NCBI GenBank assembly: GCA_944322855.1
Contig: CALUQG010000015.1
Coordinates: 1 to 48,704, forward strand
Direction of reading: 5' to 3'
Length of the DNA: 48,704 nucleotides
Source: Candidatus Gastranaerophilales bacterium
Lineage (GTDB): Bacteria; Cyanobacteriota; Vampirovibrionia; Gastranaerophilales; Gastranaerophilaceae
The number at the start of each line of letters is the position of its first letter. Within the stretch, counting starts at the first letter, position 1. The translations under genes were made by a program, and so were the position numbers. This document shows, in pieces, positions 1 to 7,445 of the stretch. The notes beneath the pieces are model-generated. The model was given only the letters and a program-made list of their open reading frames with translations, made no database searches and had not been told where the DNA came from.

Positions 1-173
1 TTCACACGCATTTCTAGGCACCAGTGTGCCAGAACTGCGGTTTACCTGCAGTTTGCGATGCAAACAGCCGGCATCCAAGGCTGTAGATTTTGGCAGAGCC
101 TCAATCACATCCATAGACAAGTCTGGCTCAGGGCACCATCCAACAGCTCCAACAATAGTTGGAGCTGTTTTTT
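1..173 (+). ncRNA. Candidate structured RNA, copy 1 of a tandem pair
   Basis: This copy begins at or before the window edge and closes with an intrinsic terminator. It contains several short potential stems: GGCAC/GTGCC near 18-31, AACTGC/GCAGTT near 33-53, GATGC/GCATC near 58-76, and GAGCC/GGCTC near 96-128 enclosing AGAC/GTCT. A second copy lies 192 bp downstream with differences that mostly keep the stems. It has no convincing ribosome binding site or coding signature, so a small RNA is the best reading. I do not recognise the family. Strand is inferred from the terminator, and it could instead be a leader or attenuator element. Confidence 0.6.
142..173 (+). terminator. Intrinsic terminator of RNA copy 1
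   Basis: A perfect 12-bp stem (142-153 with 158-169) with an AATA loop is followed by a run of T residues to 173. It ends copy 1 of the tandem element. Confidence 0.85.
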
Positions 174-192
174 ATATTGAGAAAAGCAGACT

Positions 193-363
193 TTCACACG
201 CATTTCTAGGCACCAGTGTGCCAGAACTGCGGTTTACCTGCAGTTTGCGATGCAAACAGCCGGCATCCATGGCTGTAGATTTCGGCAGAGCCTCAATCAC
301 ATCCATGGATATGTCTGGCTCAGAGCATTATCCGACAGATCCAACTGAAAGTTGGATCTGTTT
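193..363 (+). ncRNA. Candidate structured RNA, copy 2 of a tandem pair
   Basis: This copy is nearly identical to 1-173 over its first 110 bases and diverges more towards the 3' end. In the terminator stem a C-G pair of copy 1 is replaced by A-T, a two-sided change that keeps pairing. In the small hairpin near 307-317, A-T becomes G-T and C-G becomes T-G, so pairing also survives. This pattern argues for selection on RNA structure. Only 19 bp separate the two copies and I see no strong promoter there, so copy 2 may depend on read-through or on a weak promoter. Confidence 0.6.
335..363 (+). terminator. Intrinsic terminator of RNA copy 2
   Basis: An 11-bp stem (335-345 with 351-361) with a TGAAA loop is followed by a short T tract broken by A at 364. 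It is weaker in its T run than the copy 1 terminator. Confidence 0.7.
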
Positions 364-441
364 ATAATAACCCTTATTCATTGCAGTTTAATCCTCTATA
401 ATTAATAATCTGCTTTAAAGAAAAATTTTTTAATTAAAAAA

Positions 442-471
442 TGAACAAAATTTTTTTTATTTCGTTATACT
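442..471 (+). promoter_or_regulatory. Possible promoter of the ECF sigma operon
   Basis: TATACT at 466-471 is a good -10 candidate, with TGAACA 18 bp upstream as a weak -35. It would give a leader of only about 14 nt that still includes the AAGGA ribosome binding site at 478-482. If the operon is autoregulated by its ECF factor, the real promoter may look different. Confidence 0.35.
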
Positions 472-491
472 AGATGTAAGGAAAATTTATT

Positions 492-842
492 ATGAATGAA
501 GAAAAAAAATGTAACGGATATGAAGCTATGTTTACCTTTTTGAATGAAGATGATTTCAAAAAACATCTTCACGAGTGTGCAGAATGCAGAGCTGAACATG
601 AAAAAATGATGCGTGTATCTGCACTTATCCAGGAGGCTAAACCTTTTATTAAGGAAAAAAGAAAAAATTCTCAAATTCTAAAAGCAGCTTGTGCAGCATG
701 TTTTGTAGTTTTTGCATGTCTTAGTGTTCCTGTTTATACGCTAGGCACAAGTGTATACAACAATGTTGTTGCAAGTAATGCAATGACTGTAGAAGAGATG
801 GGGCTTCCTGTCGATGAATATGGTTTGTTATATATAAATTAA
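492..842 (+). CDS. Putative zinc-finger anti-sigma factor
   Basis: A 116-residue protein encoded 7 bp before an ECF sigma gene. Residues 25-32 contain H-x3-C-x2-C, the signature of zinc-binding anti-sigma (ZAS) domains, which hold a cognate ECF factor inactive. A hydrophobic stretch at about residues 66-86 should anchor it in the membrane with a short outer tail of about 30 residues. The AAGGA site supports the ATG. Placing the anti-sigma before the sigma is the less common order. The short outer tail suggests sensing by contact with a partner, possibly the Spy-like protein encoded two genes on. The family call rests on motif and context. Confidence 0.7.
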   Translation: MNEEKKCNGYEAMFTFLNEDDFKKHLHECAECRAEHEKMMRVSALIQEAKPFIKEKRKNSQILKAACAACFVVFACLSVPVYTLGTSVYNNVVASNAMTVEEMGLPVDEYGLLYIN

Positions 843-849
843 GGTCTAT

Positions 850-1347
850 ATGGATTTAAAAGAAATAATTTCAACTCATGGCGCAACCGTGAGAAATATC
901 ATAAAACGTATTACTAATGAACACAATGAGGATCTTGAACAGGAGGTCTACTGTAAAATATGGAAAAATTCGAATAAATATCAAGAAAAAGGGTTCTTAA
1001 ATGCCTGGATAAGGACAATTAGCGCCAATTTATCAAAGGATTATTTAAAATCATCACAAAAAAAACTTTCAGATAATTCAACTGCAGATGAAGATGTGCT
1101 TTCTTTAATAAGAAGCAAAAAAGATACACCTGAAGAACTCTTATTAAAAAGGGAAAGACAAAAAATTATTTCGGAAGCTATTAACACTCTTAAACCAAAA
1201 TTTAAAGAAGTTATTATGCTTTATGAAATAGAAAACAAATCGTACGAAGAAATTTCAGAAAAACTAAAATGTCCTATAGGTACTGTAAAATCACGAATAT
1301 ACAACGCAAAAAAAGATCTGGCAGAAATGCTTAAAGATCTATTGTAG
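850..1347 (+). CDS. ECF-type RNA polymerase sigma factor
   Basis: A 165-residue protein with the two-domain layout of ECF sigma factors. Region 2 covers about residues 8-72, with EDLEQEVYCKIWK followed by AWIRTISANLSKDYLK. Region 4 covers about 110-162, with YEEISEKLKCPIGTVKSRI forming the -35 recognising helix-turn-helix. It lies between a probable anti-sigma factor and a Spy-like periplasmic protein in one operon, so it likely directs an envelope or metal stress response. The start is preceded by AAGG. No extra C-terminal domain is present. Confidence 0.93.
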   Translation: MDLKEIISTHGATVRNIIKRITNEHNEDLEQEVYCKIWKNSNKYQEKGFLNAWIRTISANLSKDYLKSSQKKLSDNSTADEDVLSLIRSKKDTPEELLLKRERQKIISEAINTLKPKFKEVIMLYEIENKSYEEISEKLKCPIGTVKSRIYNAKKDLAEMLKDLL

Positions 1348-1360
1348 AAAGGATAAAACT

Positions 1361-1894
1361 ATGAAAAAACAATTAATTATCGCCGGTATATCTGCATTGA
1401 TGCTTTCAACAACTATGACATACGCAAATCCTGTGTCTGATAATGTTCAATCACAGCAAAAGCCTGCCTGCAAGTGCAAATGCAATAAACAACTTCCACC
1501 TAAAATGCAAAAACAAAAAAGAATTCCTCTTGATGAACAATTGAATTTGTCAGAAGAACAAAAAGCAAAGGCTCATGAAATCAGGATGGAAGGACGAGAA
1601 AAGATGAAGCCTGTTTTTGAAAAAATGAAGGCTAAACATCAAGAAATCAAAGAAGTTCAGCAAAGTAATCTTTCTCAGGAAGAAAAAACAAAAAAATTGA
1701 CTGCTTTGAAAAAAGATATGAAACAGCTTAAACGTGAAATCAGAAAAATCAGCAATGAAAACACACAGGAATTCGAAGCAATCTTAACTCCTGAGCAAAA
1801 AGCTAAATTTGAAAAAATTAAACAAGATGCCAGAGCCAGACATCAGCAAATGAAGAAAAACAGAGCAAATAGACCTGCACCTGATAAAAAATAA
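1361..1894 (+). CDS. Spy/CpxP-like periplasmic protein (LTXXQ family)
   Basis: A 177-residue protein with a signal peptide ending near YA-N at residue 22. Two LTXXQ-like motifs, LNLSEEQ near residue 61 and LTPEQ near 143, are typical of Spy/CpxP proteins, and the region between is highly charged and helical. Members are ATP-independent periplasmic chaperones or sensors of envelope and metal stress. C37-x-C39-x-C41 just after the signal sequence could bind metal or respond to redox state. It is third in the sigma operon, 13 bp after the ECF gene, and may be the sensor, the output or both. Confidence 0.8.
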   Translation: MKKQLIIAGISALMLSTTMTYANPVSDNVQSQQKPACKCKCNKQLPPKMQKQKRIPLDEQLNLSEEQKAKAHEIRMEGREKMKPVFEKMKAKHQEIKEVQQSNLSQEEKTKKLTALKKDMKQLKREIRKISNENTQEFEAILTPEQKAKFEKIKQDARARHQQMKKNRANRPAPDKK

Positions 1895-1914
1895 TTAAAC
1901 TATAAATTATTTTT

Positions 1915-1945
1915 AATGTCTCTGTATTTTGCAGAGACATTTTTA
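1915..1945 (+). terminator. Intrinsic terminator of the ECF sigma operon
   Basis: A 10-bp stem (1915-1924 with 1932-1941) has a 7-nt loop and is followed by T-rich sequence. Confidence 0.8.
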
Positions 1946-2049
1946 TTTATATTACGGTAATTTACATGTGTATTCAAATAGATAATTAATAAAAAAAATA
2001 TATTGTTTACATACGTGATTTAATTTTATTCATGATGTAGAATTTTATT

Positions 2050-3249
2050 ATGAAAAAGATATTCTTGTACATACTCCTTTTTTGTTTTGGATTTATACAC
2101 ACAGGCTTGATTGATGCAGCTAGTGCTGCTATTGAGCCAATTTCTGCTGCTGCAGAATCACAAACCAGTCCGGAAACTGCCGAAACTTTTAAAGGACGTG
2201 CTGAAATCAATGATAAGCTGGAAAAAGAAAACAAAAAACTTTTCACAGGTGAAATGGAGCAATTAGAGCCTAAAGATGTTATAAAAATGACGGTATCTCA
2301 AGTTTTGAGTTCAGGTTTTACAGAAGAAGGCGATGAATTTTTTGCAGAAATATCAACTGATGTTGAAGGTCAAAAAGGCGTAATACTTCCTGCCGGTACG
2401 ATTGCACACGGAAATGTACGAGAAATTGAAGAATCAAAAAGACTTGGCAGAGACGGCTGGATAGAAGTAAGTTTTGATTATTTAATTACTCCTGATGGAA
2501 GAGAAATTCCGATAGAAGGGCAAATGAGTACCAAGCTGAATCCTGTTGCTTCAACGGGTAAAATGGTAGCAAAAGGCGCCGGATACACTGCGGTAGGCGG
2601 TGTAGTCGGAGGTGTTCTTGCATTGAATATGTTTGGATTGCCTGCTGCTGTTGTAAGTCAGGGATATACTCTGGCCGGTGGCGCTGCTCTTGGCGGTGCT
2701 GTTGGTTTGGGAATGGCTCTTTATAAAAAAGGTAAAGATGTTTTAATCTCCCCAGGTGATGAAATACGTGTGAAAATTACAAAAGGAATAGACCTCCCTG
2801 TGTTCCGAAATGAAGCATTGAAGCAGGAAGAATTTAACTGTGACGGTTTAAATGTTAAAATTACAAATATTTCTTTTGAAAAAGATCCTTTTGGGGAATT
2901 AAATACCATTACTGTGGCTATTGTTATAACAAATCTCACGGACAAGTATTTTACAGGTTTTGATATATCTTTGCAAAACGATTTGAATGCATCATTTTAT
3001 CCGTCGGTTTTTGGTGATACAACTATACTGTTTTCAAAAATCAAACCAGGAGACAGGGTCGCAGGCCGAATTTCTTTTTCTGTTGATAATATTAAAAGAA
3101 AACACTGGCTCATATTCTATGACAGAGCGCAAAGAAAACAAGTTGCAAAACTCTCTATTGATAATGCCTTTAAAGAAATTCAAAATAAGAAAGAGAAGGG
3201 TAAAAAGCCTAAAAAAGGTATATTTCAAAGAGAATACGCAAAGGATTAA
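2050..3249 (+). CDS. Exported protein of unknown function
   Basis: A 399-residue protein with an N-terminal signal sequence (hydrophobic 4-25, Ala-rich after). Residues about 75-175 look beta-rich, with ILPAGTIAHGNV and VSFDYLITPDGREIPIEG. That pattern is loosely like the outer-membrane-facing domain of TrbI/VirB10 proteins, but the similarity is not enough for a call. Residues about 176-225 are a glycine-rich hydrophobic segment that may insert in membrane. The tail is Lys-rich. Its stop codon overlaps that of the convergent gene in a TTAA shared by both strands. Function unknown. Confidence 0.75.
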   Translation: MKKIFLYILLFCFGFIHTGLIDAASAAIEPISAAAESQTSPETAETFKGRAEINDKLEKENKKLFTGEMEQLEPKDVIKMTVSQVLSSGFTEEGDEFFAEISTDVEGQKGVILPAGTIAHGNVREIEESKRLGRDGWIEVSFDYLITPDGREIPIEGQMSTKLNPVASTGKMVAKGAGYTAVGGVVGGVLALNMFGLPAAVVSQGYTLAGGAALGGAVGLGMALYKKGKDVLISPGDEIRVKITKGIDLPVFRNEALKQEEFNCDGLNVKITNISFEKDPFGELNTITVAIVITNLTDKYFTGFDISLQNDLNASFYPSVFGDTTILFSKIKPGDRVAGRISFSVDNIKRKHWLIFYDRAQRKQVAKLSIDNAFKEIQNKKEKGKKPKKGIFQREYAKD

Positions 3250-3998
3250 TGGCTTACGCCGTATCCAAACATTGCAAAGTCATATTTTACAGGGTCTTCA
3301 CTGTCAAATTCTTTTAGCTTGGTTGTGAGTTCTACAACAGAAGTGTAGTCATTTTGCGCTCTGTTTAGCAGTCCGAGTTCACGTGAAATTTTTGCAACAT
3401 GTACATCAAGAGGAATTAGCAGTTCTGATTTCGGCATAAATTTCCATAACCCCAAATCAACGACACCGTCTCTTACCATCCATCTTAAAAACATATTTAG
3501 TCGTTTGCATGCACTATTTTTTTTAGGGTCGGGCAGCAAATGGTAAAAACCTTTTGTGACATTGAGTGTTACCCTTGAATAAAAATAATCAACAACAATC
3601 TGCAGCATTCCTTTTATTGATTTTGCTGTCTGCCAGCCGTAAGCAAACAGGGTTTCAAGTGTTTCTCCCGAGGAATATAAATGTTTTAATATAATAATTA
3701 GCTGTACAATATCTATACCCACAGAAAATCTATAATTAAAATTGTCGAGGCTGTGATTGTTCTCAGTAAATTTCATAACAAATTCATATGGTTTGTCGTT
3801 CATAATATCCATCAGTAAATTTAGCTTGGCTATAAATGCTTCACGTTTTCCGTAAGCAAAGATTGCTGCTAAAAATGCGGCTATTTCAATGTCATTTCTG
3901 TTTTTGAATCTATGAATAAATTGAACAGGATCATCTTTTATAAAGTCTGTTGATTCATATGTTTCGACAAGTTTGTCTAAATATTCTTTAGTATTCAT
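3246..3998 (-). CDS. TIGR02757 family protein
   Basis: A 250-residue protein matching what I remember of the TIGR02757 (DUF2400) family: an N-terminal DPVQFIHRFKNRNDIEIAAF segment, AFIAKL, a central LRWMVR and DLGLWKFMPKSEL, then PLDVHVAKISRELGLL. The LDVHV segment with preceding helices recalls helix-hairpin-helix DNA-repair glycosylase folds, but the biochemical role is not established. Its ATG overlaps the tadA stop (ATGA), so translation is likely coupled. An AGGATAAG site precedes the start. Confidence 0.8.
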   Translation of the reverse strand: MNTKEYLDKLVETYESTDFIKDDPVQFIHRFKNRNDIEIAAFLAAIFAYGKREAFIAKLNLLMDIMNDKPYEFVMKFTENNHSLDNFNYRFSVGIDIVQLIIILKHLYSSGETLETLFAYGWQTAKSIKGMLQIVVDYFYSRVTLNVTKGFYHLLPDPKKNSACKRLNMFLRWMVRDGVVDLGLWKFMPKSELLIPLDVHVAKISRELGLLNRAQNDYTSVVELTTKLKEFDSEDPVKYDFAMFGYGVSH

Positions 3999-4426
3999 CT
4001 TATCCTCGCAAAATAATCATCTAGCAATTTTGTACACTCTTTTTCCATTATGCCGCCTTTTATACAAAGTTTCGAATTGCTTTTTTGATATAAATCAGGA
4101 AATGCGCTGTAACCCCCGTAAACATTGTCATAAGCTCCGAAATAGAGATTGTCTATTCTGGAAGAAATGATAGCCCACAAACACATCGGACATGGCTCAA
4201 GTGTAACATATAAATCACATCCATTCAGACGCCAGTCAGAAAGCTTTTTGGCTGCGTCTTTCAATGTGAGAATTTCTGCATGGGCTGTTATATCATTTCT
4301 TATTTCTTTTTCATTGTGGAATTTTGAAATTATTTCATTATCTTTTACTATAACAGCACCGACAGGAATGTCATTACCTGATAATGCTGCTATTTCAAGG
4401 GCTTTTTGCATAAAATAATCATTCAT
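3995..4426 (-). CDS. tadA: tRNA-specific adenosine deaminase
   Basis: A 143-residue cytidine/deoxycytidylate deaminase-fold protein. The zinc site is visible as H49-A-E51 with the catalytic Glu, and P78-C79-x2-C82. TadA converts A34 to inosine in the wobble position of tRNA-Arg(ACG). Length is close to the usual 150-170. It is the first gene of a two-gene minus-strand unit. A guanine deaminase or other small deaminase cannot be fully excluded, but the motif context TLEPCPMC fits TadA. Confidence 0.88.
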   Translation of the reverse strand: MNDYFMQKALEIAALSGNDIPVGAVIVKDNEIISKFHNEKEIRNDITAHAEILTLKDAAKKLSDWRLNGCDLYVTLEPCPMCLWAIISSRIDNLYFGAYDNVYGGYSAFPDLYQKSNSKLCIKGGIMEKECTKLLDDYFARIR

Positions 4427-4440
4427 AATGATACAAATAT

Positions 4441-4497
4441 ATTACAAAATATTACAAAATATCATTTTTTTTTACTGTTTTTGTAATATTTCGTAAT
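4441..4497. promoter_or_regulatory. Long inverted repeat between divergent genes
   Basis: Arms at 4441-4459 and 4479-4497 match in 18 of 19 positions around a 19-nt T-rich centre. Each arm carries TTACAAAATATTAC or a near copy. It lies between tadA and the sigma factor gene, just upstream of the likely sigma promoter. It could be a regulator binding site or a DNA or RNA hairpin. Confidence 0.5.
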
Positions 4498-4504
4498 AAA
4501 AGAC

Positions 4505-4533
4505 TTGATTTTTGATATACTAAATGATATATT
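4505..4533 (+). promoter_or_regulatory. Likely promoter of the sigma-70 family gene
   Basis: TTGATT (4505-4510) and TATATT (4528-4533) are separated by 17 bp, close to the sigma-A consensus. It implies a leader of about 140 nt before the start codon. Confidence 0.55.
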
Positions 4534-4683
4534 AAGTATATACAAAAGTAATCAAGTTTCTCGTTTTGTCACCAGATTTATCCGCAAAAAGCAGCAGATA
4601 GATACTTCTATACTGTGCTATTTTAATGCGCAATTTTTAAAGCAGTAAATAAATTAGGATATTAATAAATTAGGAGTAAGTGT

Positions 4684-5595
4684 ATGTCTAAAAATCAAGT
4701 CTCTATCAATTCAACAAAGCCTTCTTCTCACAACGTAATGCCGCAAGTATGTGATGATACTTTGAACAATTACATTAGAAAAATTTCAAAAATCAGAGTT
4801 CTAAGTGCGGAAGAAGAAAAAGAAACAGCAAGATTAGCAAAAGAAGCTGACAAAGATATATCTCTTGCTGCAAAACAAAAATTAGTTCAGTCAAATTTAA
4901 AGCTTGTTGTTAACATTGCCAGAAAAACTGTTCAGGTTTCTAACTTACCGATGATTGATTTAATTCAAGAAGGAAATCTCGGACTTATGGTTGCGATAGA
5001 AAAATTTGACTACAAATTAGGTTATAGATTTTCAACTTACGCAGCGTGGTGGATAAAACAAGCTATTTTTAAAGCTATTTCAGAACAATCTCACTGTGTT
5101 AAAGTTCCTGTTTATATTCAAGAAACATTATCTAAATTTTCAAAAGTTAAAGCTACGCTTGAACAGAAATATAACACGCAGGTTAAAAACGAAGACGTGG
5201 CAAAAGAAATGAATATATCTCCGGACAAGATTGATGCATTTTTAAATGCTTATACGAAATCTGTTTCACTCGATGCGCAATATGAGCTTAATTCCGGTAG
5301 TGAAGTCACTCTATCTGACATTCTTGAAGATGCAAAAGCATCAGCTTATGCTAATGCTGAATATGAGGATTTGAAAAAAGACATCGAATACGTTGTTTCC
5401 ACACTCAAAGAGCGTGAACAAGCAGTTGTAAAAATGAGATTTGGTCTTGGTGAATGGAGTAGAAAAACTCTTGAAGAAATTGGTAAAATCTATGGTGTTA
5501 CAAAAGAATGCATAAGACAAACTGAAAATAGAGCAATTAGAAAACTTAAAGAATTCAATGATGTAAATAATATACTCACAGCATATGTGCAGTAA
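4684..5595 (+). CDS. RNA polymerase sigma factor, sigma-70 group 1/2
   Basis: A 303-residue sigma factor with regions 1.2 to 4.2. Region 2 includes DLIQEGNLGLMVAIEKFDY and FSTYAAWWIKQAI. Region 4.2 is near residues 255-290 with LEEIGKIYGVTKECIRQTENRAIRKLK. There is no acidic region 1.1. The 2.4/3.0 stretch reads SEQSHCVKVPVYIQE rather than the near-invariant primary-factor ARTIRIPVH, and 4.2 has RQTENRA in place of RQIEAKA. These changes suggest a cyanobacterial-type group 2 factor, not the main housekeeping one. A good TAGGAG site precedes the ATG. The gene stands alone, with its own promoter and terminator. Confidence 0.9.
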   Translation: MSKNQVSINSTKPSSHNVMPQVCDDTLNNYIRKISKIRVLSAEEEKETARLAKEADKDISLAAKQKLVQSNLKLVVNIARKTVQVSNLPMIDLIQEGNLGLMVAIEKFDYKLGYRFSTYAAWWIKQAIFKAISEQSHCVKVPVYIQETLSKFSKVKATLEQKYNTQVKNEDVAKEMNISPDKIDAFLNAYTKSVSLDAQYELNSGSEVTLSDILEDAKASAYANAEYEDLKKDIEYVVSTLKEREQAVVKMRFGLGEWSRKTLEEIGKIYGVTKECIRQTENRAIRKLKEFNDVNNILTAYVQ

Positions 5596-5605
5596 TTTTT
5601 TATGG

Positions 5606-5653
5606 GTGCCTCTGCTTAACTACAGCACATTAAAAAGCAGAGGCACTATTTTT
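5606..5653 (+). terminator. Intrinsic terminator after the sigma factor gene
   Basis: A perfect 12-bp stem (5606-5617 with 5635-5646) with a 17-nt loop is followed by T-rich sequence. It sits between convergent genes. Confidence 0.85.
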
Positions 5654-5654
5654 A

Positions 5655-5924
5655 TTAAGGACAGATACTTTCCCAGTCTATTCCGTCGTCGTCATCTTCT
5701 CCCGGTTCAGGAATTCGCTCGCCGTCTTCAATCATGATTTGAAGCATAAGCTTTAGTTGCTTTTTGTAGTTTGCAAGCGCAATTTCTCTTGTTTTTGCAC
5801 AGTAAGCAAAACTTGGAAATTCTTTGATTTCAATGTAATGATATGGGTTCCCGTTGAAGTCCAGATCTGTACCTTCAATTAATGTCCAATCCAAATTTAG
5901 GTAGTATTCTAAATCTTTATCCAT
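5655..5924 (-). CDS. HicB-like protein, no HicA partner
   Basis: An 89-residue protein resembling the HicB partial RNase-H-like fold: a short beta hairpin, EFPSFAYCAKTREIALANY in the position of the HicB ELPG-x-TREEAL motif, and EDGERIPEP near the end. HicB proteins are usually antitoxins to HicA. No small dsRBD-like HicA gene is adjacent, and the usual C-terminal DNA-binding domain is absent, replaced by an acidic tail. It overlaps the upstream GerMN gene by 8 bp, so the two are probably co-translated. Confidence 0.6.
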   Translation of the reverse strand: MDKDLEYYLNLDWTLIEGTDLDFNGNPYHYIEIKEFPSFAYCAKTREIALANYKKQLKLMLQIMIEDGERIPEPGEDDDDGIDWESICP

Positions 5925-6534
5925 CTAACGAATTCTCACTTAATGGCTGTGAAATCATTATACCTTCTCCACCGAGAACTTCTGCTTGTTTCCCGTTAAT
6001 ATAGAGGTAAATCGGTTTTCCTGAAGAGTTGGCAAGAGCGGTTTTTATAAGCTGTTTTATCCTGCTGTAAAGGCTGTCAGCCCCTCCGCCGTTTTGAATA
6101 TTTGAACTTACATCGATGATAATTTTATTTTGACTTTCAACAACTCCTAATATTTTGACATTTGCTGGAATTTCAGAAAATACTCCAACTTTTTTCTCAT
6201 ATGCCGAAGGGCCTGCTGTGAGTTGATTTAGTGCATAACTCAATTTTGATTTGCCTTCGGGCAATTCTCTTTTGACTTTTTTAAATACTCCGGCGTCATT
6301 TTTGTCCATTCCGAGAAAGTAAACTGTTACATAAGTTTTCGGTTCTTTTTTTTCTGCTTTCTTTTCAGTTTTAACAGCGGCAGACGATTCTGTTTTTACA
6401 GGTTCTGCAACCTGTTCTTCGACAACAAGTTTCTTTTCTACTTTCGCATGCGGTACATCAAAAAAATTGACCTTAACATAAAAGAAAGCAAGTGCTGCTA
6501 ATGCTAAAATAACTAACTTTGACCAAAAACCCAT
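5917..6534 (-). CDS. Membrane-anchored GerMN-domain protein
   Basis: A 205-residue protein with one N-terminal membrane segment (about 6-22), a Lys/Glu/Ala-rich linker to about residue 68, and a C-terminal GerMN domain. The domain shows the usual order: TVYFLGMD, LSYALNQLTAGPS, FSEIPANVKILGV, KIIIDVSSNI, a helix, and a final PIYLYINGK. GerMN domains occur in spore germination and cell-envelope proteins and their ligand is unclear. Here no sporulation genes are seen. An AAGGA site precedes the ATG. Confidence 0.75.
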   Translation of the reverse strand: MGFWSKLVILALAALAFFYVKVNFFDVPHAKVEKKLVVEEQVAEPVKTESSAAVKTEKKAEKKEPKTYVTVYFLGMDKNDAGVFKKVKRELPEGKSKLSYALNQLTAGPSAYEKKVGVFSEIPANVKILGVVESQNKIIIDVSSNIQNGGGADSLYSRIKQLIKTALANSSGKPIYLYINGKQAEVLGGEGIMISQPLSENSLDG

Positions 6535-6566
6535 ATATATTTCCTTTTAATTTATTGAACAATCTT

Positions 6567-7445
6567 TTAATTATTATAATAGTTTTTTGGTACAATAACC
6601 AGTCCTTTGACTATAATTTTGTCATTTATTATATTAACATCTTTTATTTTTATTATACTTTTGGGGTTATTCAAAATGTTACTTTTGAATGTAAGCGGAT
6701 TAAGCTTGTTAAGTATAGGAAGCAAGGTATTTAGGTTTGCATTTGCAATTGATGGACTTGTTTGAACATCTGTAAATAGTATTTTGCCGTTTTCTACAGA
6801 CATTCCCATTGATGAAGTAATCATCTTTGGTTCACCTAACGTGAGCGGTGAAACTATATTCATTGAAAACACCAGTCTGTCACCTTTTATTTGTGCTTTA
6901 GGTGAAAATATTTTGAACATTGAAACTCCGGCAAAGCTTACATTCAGCGAGTTCATTAGTTTTATGTATTCTGGTGTGTTTACAACTTTTTGCAGGTCAT
7001 TTGAAGTTATCTCAGCGCTAAACCCAAGCAGAAAATCTTCATTTGTGTATACTTGTCCGTCTTTGTATACAAAATGATTGTAGCTGCAAAGAGATTCTGC
7101 ATTTATATTTGAAATATATAGCCCATCAATATAGGCACTGTCGGCATGAGCTGTAATTTTTTTGAATTTACCCTGCATCATTGTTCTGGCACCAAACGGT
7201 TCAATATTGACTTTGAAGTCAGCCAGCAGTGCTTTGTCCATTTGTTTTTTTACTTGTGACTCAATTGTTTTAGAAACTATAAAGTTCATTCCTGATATTT
7301 TGCTCAATGTAGATGCAATCGGGCCTGAGACTACGTTTGTCTGGGGGCATATTGATGTTTCTGAACATTCTTCTTCAACTGCATTCACAGGTGTTGTAAT
7401 AAATAGAAAAAATAAAATCCCTAAAATTATACTCAGCTTTTTCAT
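6567..7445 (-). CDS. DUF2993 (LmeA-like) exported lipid-binding protein
   Basis: A 292-residue protein with a signal peptide cleaved near VNA-VEE (residue 22). The rest fits the DUF2993/LmeA family, common in cyanobacteria and actinobacteria: a long helix with VKKQMDKAL, then repeated strands such as GKFKKITAHADSAYIDGLYI and FSAEITSNDLQKVV. LmeA binds phospholipid and acts in the periplasm of mycobacteria. The ATG overlaps the truB stop (ATGA), placing it at the end of the translation-gene operon. Confidence 0.7.
   Translation of the reverse strand: MKKLSIILGILFFLFITTPVNAVEEECSETSICPQTNVVSGPIASTLSKISGMNFIVSKTIESQVKKQMDKALLADFKVNIEPFGARTMMQGKFKKITAHADSAYIDGLYISNINAESLCSYNHFVYKDGQVYTNEDFLLGFSAEITSNDLQKVVNTPEYIKLMNSLNVSFAGVSMFKIFSPKAQIKGDRLVFSMNIVSPLTLGEPKMITSSMGMSVENGKILFTDVQTSPSIANANLNTLLPILNKLNPLTFKSNILNNPKSIIKIKDVNIINDKIIVKGLVIVPKNYYNN

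Larger units (their letters stand above)
1..363. repeat. Tandem direct repeat, period 192 bp
   Basis: Base 1 corresponds to base 193 and the register holds to about base 150 of the unit. Because copy 1 starts at the window edge, more copies may lie upstream. The intervening 174-192 is not repeated within the window. Confidence 0.9.

Noticed and set aside
1-363. CRISPR array or tandem riboswitch
   Set aside because: Units are 192 bp with no spacers, and I see no known riboswitch core. Each copy has its own terminator and no gene follows closely in a way that fits a known aptamer.
26-367. A 113-residue open frame across both tandem copies
   Set aside because: It exists because the repeat keeps one frame open. 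It has no ribosome binding site, runs through the first terminator, and the base changes fit RNA pairing better than codon conservation.
2050-3249. Conjugation protein TrbI/VirB10
   Set aside because: Only a faint resemblance in the beta-rich part, no other conjugation genes nearby, and a glycine-rich membrane-like segment that does not fit.
5655-5924. Complete HicAB toxin-antitoxin pair
   Set aside because: No HicA-like gene lies on either side; the neighbour is a GerMN protein.
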